64,000 nt of DNA from NCBI RefSeq assembly GCF_014649115.1, contig NZ_BMSK01000009.1, forward strand, positions 124,001 to 188,000, read 5' to 3'. This DNA comes from Streptomyces eurythermus. Its GTDB lineage: Bacteria > Actinomycetota > Actinomycetes > Streptomycetales > Streptomycetaceae. A model generated the notes under the pieces. The model did no database searches. It saw only the letters and a program-made list of their open reading frames with translations, and had not been told where the DNA came from. The stretch's first letter is position 1. Each line of letters starts with the position of its first letter. Of this stretch, positions 58,397 to 64,000 are shown piece by piece. The position numbers and the translations under genes are program-made.

Positions 58397-58421
58397 ACTT
58401 TCGCAACAGCGTTGCCAAAGT
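58397..58421. promoter_or_regulatory. Predicted ROK operator between divergent genes
   Basis: ACTTTCGCAAC AGC GTTGCCAAAGT: two 11-nt arms, 10 of 11 positions paired, 3-nt spacer. It lies 7 nt upstream of the Gfo/Idh/MocA ATG and 51 nt upstream of the ROK ATG, well placed to control both. Confidence 0.75.
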
Positions 58422-58428
58422 GGGACGC

Positions 58429-59502
58429 ATGACTGCAACCCCCCTCCGCGTCGGCCTGATCGGCTACGGCCTCGCCGGCTCGGTCTTCCACGCCCCGCTG
58501 ATCGCCGCCACCGAGGGCCTCGCCCTGGACACCGTGGTCACCTCCAGCCCGGAGCGGCAGAAGCAGGCCCGCGCCGAGTTCCCGGACGTCCGGCTCGCCG
58601 CCACCGCCGAGGAGCTGTTCGCCCGGGCGGACGAACTGGACCTCGTCGTCGTGGCCTCCCCGAACAAGACGCACGTACCGCTGGCCACCACCGCGCTCCG
58701 GGCGGGCCTGCCGGTGGTCGTGGACAAGCCCGTCGCCGGCACCGCGGCCGAGGCCCGGCAGCTCGCCGCCCTCGCCGAGGAGCGCGGTCTGCTGCTGTCG
58801 GTCTTCCAGAACCGCCGCTGGGACAACGACTTCCTCACCCTGCGCACGCTGCTGGCGGACGGCGCGCTCGGCGACACCTGGCGCTTCGAGTCCCGCTTCG
58901 AACGCTGGCGCCCGCAGCCCAAGGGCGGCTGGCGCGAGTCCGGCGACCCCGCCGAGATCGGCGGTCTGCTCTACGACCTCGGCAGCCACGTCGTCGACCA
59001 GGCCCTGGTGCTCTTCGGCCCGGCCACCGAGGTCTACGCCGAGACCGACATCCGCCGCCCCGGCGCCGAGACCGACGACGACACCTTCATCGCGCTCACC
59101 CACGCCGGCGGCGTCCGCTCCCACCTCTACGTCTCCGCGACGACCGCCCAGCTCGGCCCCCGCTTCCGGGTGCTCGGCTCCCGCGCGGGCTACGTCAAGT
59201 ACGGCCTGGACCCGCAGGAGGCGGCCCTGCGCGAGGGCGGCCGTCCCGGCACCACCGCCGGCTGGGGCACCGAGGACGAGTCCCTGTGGGGCCGCATCGG
59301 CTCCGGGGAGTCCCCGCTGACCGGCGCCGGCACCCCCGTACCGACCCTGCCGGGCGACTACCCGGCCTACTACGCGGCCGTCGCCGACGCCCTGCGCGGC
59401 ACCGGGCCCAACCCGGTGACCGCCCTGGAGGCCGCCGCCGCGCTCGACGTCCTGGAGGCGGCCCGCCGGTCCGCCCGCGAGAAGGTGACGGTGACCCTGT
59501 GA
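58429..59502 (+). CDS. Gfo/Idh/MocA-family oxidoreductase
   Basis: 357 aa. Rossmann fold VGLIGYGLAGSVFHAPLI; NAD-binding EKP-type motif VVVDKPVAGTAAEA; catalytic region GGLLYDLGSHVVDQALVLFG with the GxxxDxGxHxxD pattern. Oxidises or reduces a sugar or cyclitol with NAD(P). ATG 58429 lies just after the operator. The last codon overlaps the next start (GTGA). Confidence 0.9.
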   Translation: MTATPLRVGLIGYGLAGSVFHAPLIAATEGLALDTVVTSSPERQKQARAEFPDVRLAATAEELFARADELDLVVVASPNKTHVPLATTALRAGLPVVVDKPVAGTAAEARQLAALAEERGLLLSVFQNRRWDNDFLTLRTLLADGALGDTWRFESRFERWRPQPKGGWRESGDPAEIGGLLYDLGSHVVDQALVLFGPATEVYAETDIRRPGAETDDDTFIALTHAGGVRSHLYVSATTAQLGPRFRVLGSRAGYVKYGLDPQEAALREGGRPGTTAGWGTEDESLWGRIGSGESPLTGAGTPVPTLPGDYPAYYAAVADALRGTGPNPVTALEAAAALDVLEAARRSAREKVTVTL

Positions 59503-59981
59503 CGCCCGAGAACACCCCGACCGTCGAGGAGCTGGAGGAGCAGCAGCGGCGCCTGGTCTTCCCGCGGTTCACCCACGAGGACGCCTGGGCGCTCGGGTGC
59601 CTTCTGGTCGAGCGGGCCCGGGAGCGCCGGGCGCCGGTCGCCATCGACATCCACCGGGCCGGCCAGCAGCTCTTCCACGCCGCCCTGCCGGGCTCCGCCC
59701 CGGACAACGACGCCTGGATCACCCGCAAGCGCCGGGTGGTGGAGCGCTACGGCGCCCCGTCCTACCTGGTCGGCGCCCGCTGCCGCGCCAAGGGCAGGAC
59801 CTTCGAGGAGTCCTCCCGCCTGGACCCGGACGCCTACGCGGCGCACGGCGGCTCCTTCCCCGTCACGGTGGAGGGCGCCGGCGTGATCGGCGCGGTGACC
59901 GTCTCCGGCCTGCCGCAGGTCGAGGACCACCGGTTCGTGGTGGAGACGCTGGAGGAGTTCCTCGGCCGTTCGGCCGGCTGA
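59499..59981 (+). CDS. UPF0303 / heme-degrading-domain (HbpS/GlcG-like) protein
   Basis: 160 aa from GTG 59499, overlapping the previous stop (GTGA). Sequence shows the family outline: LVFPRFTHEDAWALGCLLVERARERRAPVAIDI, LFHAALPGSAPDNDAWITRKRRVV and GAGVIGAVTVSGLPQVEDH. Such proteins form compact oligomers; a role in the sugar pathway with its co-transcribed oxidoreductase is inferred from coupling only. Confidence 0.85.
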   Translation: MTPENTPTVEELEEQQRRLVFPRFTHEDAWALGCLLVERARERRAPVAIDIHRAGQQLFHAALPGSAPDNDAWITRKRRVVERYGAPSYLVGARCRAKGRTFEESSRLDPDAYAAHGGSFPVTVEGAGVIGAVTVSGLPQVEDHRFVVETLEEFLGRSAG

Positions 59982-60075
59982 GGGAACGGCGGGAATCAAC
60001 CCGGGTCACCCTCCGGTTGGCAGGACCGAAGGCCTGACGATCATGGCACTGTCCACCACCGGAGGGATCCATCCG

Positions 60076-60942
60076 ATGACCACCGCACTGAAGGAGAGCG
60101 TCGGCCGGTACGGCGTCTGGAGCTTCGAGCTGCGCTCCGAGGACCCGGCCCGGCGCGGCGAGCTGGACGAGGCCGCGGCCGAGCTGGAGGAACTCGGGTA
60201 CGGCGCGGTCTGGCTGGGCGGCAACAGCACCGCCGACCACGCGGCCCCGCTCATCGGCGCCACGCGCGGTGTCGTCGTCGGCACCAGCATCCAGAGCGTC
60301 TGGCAGCAGGACGCCGCCACCACGGCGGCCGGTTTCGACGGGCTGGAGAAGGCCCACCCGGGCCGGTTCGCGCTGGGCCTCGGGGTGAGCCACGGCCCGC
60401 TGGTGAAGGACTACCGCCGCCCGTACGCGGCCATGGTCGAGTACCTGGACGAGCTGGACCGGGCGGGCGTCCCCGCCGAGCGGCGGGTGCTGGCGGCGCT
60501 GGGCCCGCGGATGCTGGAGCTGGCCCGGGACCGCGCGGCCGGTGCGATCCCGTACCTGACCACGCCCGAACACACCGAGCGGGCCCGGGAGATCCTCGGC
60601 GCGGGGCCGCTGCTGGCCCCCGAGCTGAAGGTGGTCCTGGAGTCCGACCCGGCCCGGGCCCGGGAGACGGCCCGCGCCTACCTGGCGCGCTATCTGGAAC
60701 TGCCCAACTACACCAACAACTTCCTCCGGCTGGGCTTCACGGAGGCGGACGTCGCCGACGGCGGCAGCGACCGCCTCATCGACGCGGTCTTCGCCTGGGG
60801 CGACGAGGCCCGGATCCGCGAGCGCGTCACCGCCTTCCACGAGGCGGGCGCGGACCACGTCGCCCTCCAGGTGGTCACGGCGAACACCGGCGAGGCCCTC
60901 CCGAGGAAGGAATGGCGCGACCTCGCCGCGCTCCTGGGCTAG
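60076..60942 (+). CDS. LLM-class F420-dependent oxidoreductase
   Basis: 288 aa. Starts KESVGRYGVWSFELRSEDPARRGELDEAAAELEELGYGAVWLGG, the entry pattern of the TIGR03620-type F420-dependent LLM group; barrel motifs VVVGTSIQSVWQQDA and RFALGLGVSHGPLV. ATG 60076 is preceded by GGAGGG; an ATG at 60043 has no ribosome site. Substrate unknown. Confidence 0.88.
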   Translation: MTTALKESVGRYGVWSFELRSEDPARRGELDEAAAELEELGYGAVWLGGNSTADHAAPLIGATRGVVVGTSIQSVWQQDAATTAAGFDGLEKAHPGRFALGLGVSHGPLVKDYRRPYAAMVEYLDELDRAGVPAERRVLAALGPRMLELARDRAAGAIPYLTTPEHTERAREILGAGPLLAPELKVVLESDPARARETARAYLARYLELPNYTNNFLRLGFTEADVADGGSDRLIDAVFAWGDEARIRERVTAFHEAGADHVALQVVTANTGEALPRKEWRDLAALLG

Positions 60943-61048
60943 CGGGTCCGGACCGCGGGGCACGGGGCACGGCGCACGGGGAACCGCGCGACCGGCCCCG
61001 GACGCCGCCGCGGTTCCCGGCGCTCCGCCGGTTCTCCCGGCGGAGCCG

Positions 61049-61906
61049 CTACGCGTCCTTCAGTTCCTGCCGCTGCCGGCCGAGCCCCGCGATCTCCAGC
61101 TCCACGACGTCACCGGCGCGCAGGTACGGCTTGGGCTCGGGCGCGCCCATCGCGACCCCGGCCGGCGTGCCCGTGTTGATGACGTCGCCGGGGTACAGGG
61201 TCATGAACCGGCTTACGTAGCGCACGACCTCGCCCACGGGGAAGATCTGCTCGGCCGTCGTGCCGTCCTGCTTCAGCTCGCCGTTCACCCACAACTTCAG
61301 CGACAGGTCCTGCGGGTCGGCGATCTCGTCGGCCGTCACCAGCCAGGGGCCCAGCGGGTTGAACGTCTCGCAGTTCTTGCCCTTGTCCCAGGTCCCGCCC
61401 CGCTCGATCTGGAACTCCCGCTCGGAGACGTCGTGCGCCACCGCGTACCCGGCGACGTGCGCGAGGCCCTCCTCCGCCGAGTCCAGGTAGCGGGCCGTAC
61501 GGCCGATGACGACCGAGAGTTCGACCTCCCAGTCCGTCTTCGCCGAGCCGCGCGGCACCAGCACGGTGTCGTTCGGCCCGACCACCGTGTCCGGCGCCTT
61601 GAGGAAGACGACCGGCTCGGCGGGCGGTTCGGCGCCCGTCTCGCGGGCGTGGTCGTGGTAGTTCAGCCCGATGCACACGACCTTCCCGATGCGGCCGAGC
61701 GGGGGGCCGATCCGCAGTCCGGTGGCGTCCAGCGCGGGCAGTTCGCCGGAGCCGGCCGCCGCGCGGATCCGGCCGAGCGCCTCCTCGTCGGCGAGGAGCG
61801 CGCCGTCGATGTCGTCCACGAGACCTGACAGGTCCCGGAGGGTCCCCTCGGCGTCGAGCAGTGCGGGGCGCTCGGCCCCGGCCGTACCGACTCGCAGCAG
61901 CTTCAT
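61049..61906 (-). CDS. Fumarylacetoacetate hydrolase-family protein
   Basis: 285 aa. N-terminal small domain, then the FAH core: GKVVCIGLNYHDHARETG, PVVFLKAPDTVVGPNDTV, WEVELSVVIGR (metal acids) and GDVINTGTPAGVAMG (metal and catalytic loop). Likely cleaves or isomerises an acyl-pyruvate such as in aromatic catabolism. ATG 61906 with GAAGGTGACC upstream. No linked pathway genes here. Confidence 0.92.
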   Translation of the reverse strand: MKLLRVGTAGAERPALLDAEGTLRDLSGLVDDIDGALLADEEALGRIRAAAGSGELPALDATGLRIGPPLGRIGKVVCIGLNYHDHARETGAEPPAEPVVFLKAPDTVVGPNDTVLVPRGSAKTDWEVELSVVIGRTARYLDSAEEGLAHVAGYAVAHDVSEREFQIERGGTWDKGKNCETFNPLGPWLVTADEIADPQDLSLKLWVNGELKQDGTTAEQIFPVGEVVRYVSRFMTLYPGDVINTGTPAGVAMGAPEPKPYLRAGDVVELEIAGLGRQRQELKDA

Positions 61907-62035
61907 GGTCACCTTCTCCCTCGATCGCGGGCGCCCCGCCGATGGGTGCAGCCATCGAAAGGACTGGCTGATCCTCCAATTCCCCTGTCCACTCCGCAAG
62001 ACCCTGTTCAGGTACTGGACCGTAACCGGGACGCC

Positions 62036-62056
62036 CTGTACCGCTCAGCGGTACAG
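62036..62056 (-). terminator. Hairpin spanning the YidC-paralogue stop codon
   Basis: CTGTACCGC / GCGGTACAG, perfect 9-bp arms with a 3-nt loop that is the stop codon (TCA on the plus strand). The last sense codons form one arm. May act as an overlapping terminator. Confidence 0.5.
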
Positions 62057-62755
62057 CAGGGACTGTTCCGCCGCGCTCCACGCCGTACTGGTGACGATGT
62101 ACAGCGCGGCGGCCAGCGGGACGAACGCCACCGAGACGAGGGTGAAGAAGGACAGGAACGGGGTCACCCGGGTGACCGCGGCGAGACCGGGCACCTGGTC
62201 GCCGCCGACGGCCGGGGCGGGCTGTGCGGCCATCGTCCGCCGGGCGCGCCGGAAGTTGACGGTGGCGACGGCCGCGACGAGGGCGAACAGGCCGAGGTAG
62301 ACCAGTCCGGCCGGGCCGAACACCCCGCCGTCGGCGAGCGCGTCGGCCCAGCGTCCGCCGAGCGGTGCCGCGAACAGCCGGTGGTCCAGCAGGGAGTTGC
62401 TCTCGCCGCCGATCGTGGTGCTGGAGAAGAGGTGGTAGAGGAGGAAGAAGGCGGGCAGCTGGAGCAGGCCGGGCAGGCAGCCGGAGAGCGGTGAGACCTT
62501 CTCCTGGGCGTGCAGTTCGAGCACCGCCCGCTGGAACCGTTCGGGGTCGCGGGCGTGCCGGGCGCGCAGCGCGTCGATCTTCGGCTGGAGCGCGGCGCGG
62601 GCACGCCGGCCGCGGGCGGCGGCCCGGGACAGCGGGTGGACGAGGAGCCGTACCAGCGCGGTGAACAGGACGATCGCGGCGGCTGCCGCGGAGGCGTGGA
62701 AGAGCGGGGTCAGCAGGTCGGCGAGGTGCTCGACCAGACGGGCGAAGACGGACAT
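62045..62755 (-). CDS. YidC/Oxa1-family membrane protein insertase (short paralogue)
   Basis: 236 aa. Membrane segments near SAAAAAIVLFTALVRLLVHPLS, LPAFFLLYHLFSS, FGPAGLVYLGLFALVAAVAT and FLSFFTLVSVAFVPLAAALYIV; the cytoplasmic helical loop RAAARGRRARAALQPKIDALRARHARDPERF follows the first segment, as in YidC. The R near LVRLLVHP fits the hydrophilic groove arginine. No large N-terminal domain, as in Gram-positive insertases. It is away from the rpmH-rnpA cluster, so it is an accessory copy. Upstream lies the DUF6412-type gene. Confidence 0.87.
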   Translation of the reverse strand: MSVFARLVEHLADLLTPLFHASAAAAAIVLFTALVRLLVHPLSRAAARGRRARAALQPKIDALRARHARDPERFQRAVLELHAQEKVSPLSGCLPGLLQLPAFFLLYHLFSSTTIGGESNSLLDHRLFAAPLGGRWADALADGGVFGPAGLVYLGLFALVAAVATVNFRRARRTMAAQPAPAVGGDQVPGLAAVTRVTPFLSFFTLVSVAFVPLAAALYIVTSTAWSAAEQSLLYR

Positions 62756-62792
62756 GGGTGAGCCCTCCGGGGGTCTCGTCGTGCCGGAAGCG

Positions 62793-62879
62793 GCCGGGGA
62801 ATCAGGGATTCGGCCGGGATCAGGGATTCGGCGGGGAATCGGGGATCCGGCGGGGAATCAGGGGATTCGGCGGGGAACC
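62793..62879. repeat. Degenerate tandem repeat (GGGGAATCAGGGATTCGGC type)
   Basis: About five imperfect units of 17-20 nt built on GGGGAATCAGGGATTCGGC, in the intergenic region upstream of the YidC paralogue. Confidence 0.8.
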
Positions 62880-62916
62880 GGCAAGGACGAGCCGCGCGCG
62901 GGATCAACCGTCGGCG

Positions 62917-63041
62917 GATACGCGGACGTGCGGCCCTACGGCCTCACGGGTGCGCGGACGTACGGGTACGCGGGTGCGCGGCCTCACGGGTACGCGGACG
63001 CGTGGACGTACGGGTGCGCTGGGCGTGGATACGCGGACGTG
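62917..63041. repeat. Degenerate tandem repeat (ACGCGGACGTACGGGTGCG type)
   Basis: Repeated ACGCGGACG, TACGGGT and CCTCACGGGT blocks, imperfect and interleaved, ending near the DUF6412-type stop. No gene in 62756-63043. Confidence 0.75.
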
Positions 63042-63043
63042 TC

Positions 63044-63370
63044 CTACGCGGCGGTCGTCGCCGGTCCGGCGTGTCCGGGGGCCCGGGGCCGTCGCCGGCC
63101 GGGTGCGTCGGGGTCGCGCTGGGGCAGGAAGGCCGTCCGGCGGGCCCGGTCGCGGATGGCCGTGCGCACGCGGTTCGGCGGGACGACGGGCACGCGCCGC
63201 GCGGCCAGCAGGACACAGACGGCGAGCATCGCGGCGGCGGTCGCGGTCGCGGCGAGGGCGACGGCCGTGGTGAGACCGCCGCTGCCGAGGAGGGCGGTCT
63301 GGAGCAGCAACAGCTGCGCCAGGAACAGCAGGAAGGCGAGGGGACGCGGGACGACCGCACTGCCGCGCAT
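63044..63370 (-). CDS. Small membrane protein, DUF6412-type
   Basis: 108 aa. Two predicted membrane segments (PLAFLLFLAQLLLLQTALL and LTTAVALAATATAAAMLAVCVLLA), then a basic, proline-rich cytoplasmic tail (VPPNRVRTAIRDRARRTAFLPQRDPDAPGRRRPRAPG). ATG 63370 after GGGGAG. Its position immediately upstream of a YidC-type insertase gene matches the usual neighbour of this family, suggesting a joint membrane role. Confidence 0.75.
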   Translation of the reverse strand: MRGSAVVPRPLAFLLFLAQLLLLQTALLGSGGLTTAVALAATATAAAMLAVCVLLAARRVPVVPPNRVRTAIRDRARRTAFLPQRDPDAPGRRRPRAPGHAGPATTAA

Positions 63371-63401
63371 CACAACTCCCCCCTCTCCGCTTCGTACGCC
63401 C

Positions 63402-63941
63402 TCAGTCTGCCAGACGCGCCGGTCCGGTCTCCAGGGGCTCCAGCAGCCGCTTCGGCCGCGACAGCGCCCTGCTGACCGGGTCCTGGGGCGAGGTGTCCAG
63501 TTCCGGTCCCGGCACCATGACGACGTCGGCGACCGGCACGGCGGTTCCGCAGTCGGCGCACGTTCCGTACGGCCCGACCTCCCCGCCGCAGTCGGCGTGC
63601 CGGAAGGACCGCAGCCGGCCGGCGTCGGCGTGCTCGCGCCCCCACTGGCTCAGGGCGCGCAGCGCGGGCCACAGGGCCGTGCCGCGCTCGGTGACGACGT
63701 ACTCGTCCCGCGGCGGTGTCTCCTGGTACCGGCGCTTTTCGAGGATGCCCTGCTCGGTGAGCGTGCGCAGCCGGTCGGAGAGGACGGCGCGCGGGATGCC
63801 GAGGTGGACGAGGAAGTCGTTGTAGCGCCGGACGCCGTAGATCGCGTCGCGGACCACGAGCAGCGTCCAGCGCTCGCCGACGACCTCCAGCGCGCGGGCG
63901 ATGGAGCACTCCTGCGACGCGTAGTCCTTGCCCAGTGCCAT
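63402..63941 (-). CDS. HxlR-family transcriptional regulator with Cys-containing tail
   Basis: 179 aa. HxlR winged helix (about 12-105): CSIARALEVVGERWTLLVVRDAIYGVRRYNDFLVHLGIPRAVLSDRLRTL, with the conserved sensor-like cysteine at position 12. A tail of about 70 residues follows containing CGGEVGPYGTCADCG, a zinc-ribbon-like set of three cysteines not usual in short HxlR proteins. ATG 63941. An inverted repeat is 32 nt upstream. Targets unknown. Confidence 0.88.
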   Translation of the reverse strand: MALGKDYASQECSIARALEVVGERWTLLVVRDAIYGVRRYNDFLVHLGIPRAVLSDRLRTLTEQGILEKRRYQETPPRDEYVVTERGTALWPALRALSQWGREHADAGRLRSFRHADCGGEVGPYGTCADCGTAVPVADVVMVPGPELDTSPQDPVSRALSRPKRLLEPLETGPARLAD

Positions 63942-63972
63942 GCCGTCCACTGTAACCGCGCGGAGCGAATGG

Positions 63973-63983
63973 GTTCAGTGAAC
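63973..63983. promoter_or_regulatory. Inverted repeat upstream of the HxlR gene
   Basis: GTTCAGTGAAC, perfect 5-bp arms around a central G, itself flanked by GGTTC/GAACC. It lies 32 nt before the HxlR start, fitting an autoregulatory or divergent operator at the window edge. Confidence 0.5.
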
Positions 63984-64000
63984 GAACCGACAGTGTTACG

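Noticed and set aside
55131..59981. A 1616-codon open frame on the plus strand across the phosphonate regulator, repeats, ROK gene and beyond
   Set aside because: Most of it is opposite to clear minus-strand genes and has shadow-type composition (Gly/Arg/Val/Pro-rich); only its last part (59499-59981) is a real gene.
62793..63041. CRISPR-like array
   Set aside because: Units are short, degenerate and directly adjacent without unique spacers, and no cas gene is present.

Overview
The window is chromosomal DNA from a Streptomyces or very close relative. It is extremely GC-rich, has many GTG starts and 4-nt ATGA/GTGA stop-start overlaps, and opens with the 3' part of adpA (carrying the genus-typical TTA leucine codon) followed by oligoribonuclease orn. 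A cellobiose ceb locus, a CdgA-type c-di-GMP protein, SARP, NsdA-like, IclR and ROK regulators, GH18 and AA10 chitin-active proteins, a class F sortase and several Tat or lipoprotein signals fit a mycelial, polysaccharide-degrading actinomycete. There is no rRNA, CRISPR array, integrase, transposase or prophage gene. This looks like core-chromosome sequence with local duplications and one decayed gene.

Layout. 0-2 kb: adpA (partial), orn, tRNA-His. 2-12 kb: beta-glucoside region, with cebEFG on the minus strand flanked on each side by a LacI regulator plus a GH1 beta-glucosidase; three copies of a TGGGAGCGCTCCCA-type operator mark the regulated promoters. 12-20 kb: large SARP/NB-ARC/TPR regulator, secreted GH18 chitinase, a two-component system whose response regulator has a proline-rich repeat tail. 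20-24 kb: spermidine-synthase-like protein, a small prim-pol-like protein, an NsdA-like TPR regulator, a histidine phosphatase. 24-29 kb: PAP2 membrane protein, then a tightly overlapping operon of a RecB-type nuclease with four cysteines placed as in 4Fe-4S nucleases, an unrecognised 529-aa protein and a compact SF1 helicase. This is the best candidate for an undescribed system.

29-45 kb: LLM oxidoreductase, cdgA, M6 metalloprotease, three identical tRNA-Lys(CUU) genes, a catabolic/transport block (cysteine-free AMDase-like protein, 2-hydroxyacid dehydrogenase, amidase remnant, EhuBCDA-type ABC importer, IclR regulator), an AA10 LPMO, an SPFH protein and an NlpC/P60 hydrolase. 45-47 kb: FadR-type regulator, class F sortase with a neighbouring surface protein, HAD-IIA phosphatase. 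47-56 kb: a minus-strand 2-aminoethylphosphonate-type uptake and breakdown cluster (secreted phosphatase-family protein, ABC importer, phosphonatase-like HAD, FAD oxidase, PhnF/HutC-type GntR regulator). 56-64 kb: secreted membrane-anchored protein, a block of Streptomyces intergenic repeats, a ROK regulator divergent from a Gfo/Idh/MocA oxidoreductase across a clear palindrome, UPF0303 protein, F420-type LLM oxidoreductase, FAH-family hydrolase, YidC paralogue, DUF6412-type small membrane protein and an HxlR regulator.

How it works together: the ceb locus imports cello-oligosaccharides and splits them to glucose under LacI-type repression. GH18 plus AA10 attack chitin outside the cell. The phosphonate cluster would take up an aminoalkylphosphonate, oxidise off its amine and cleave the C-P bond for phosphorus. 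AdpA, CdgA, the SARP and the NsdA-like regulator belong to the developmental and secondary-metabolism control network. All functional calls come from reading motifs by eye; no database search was run.
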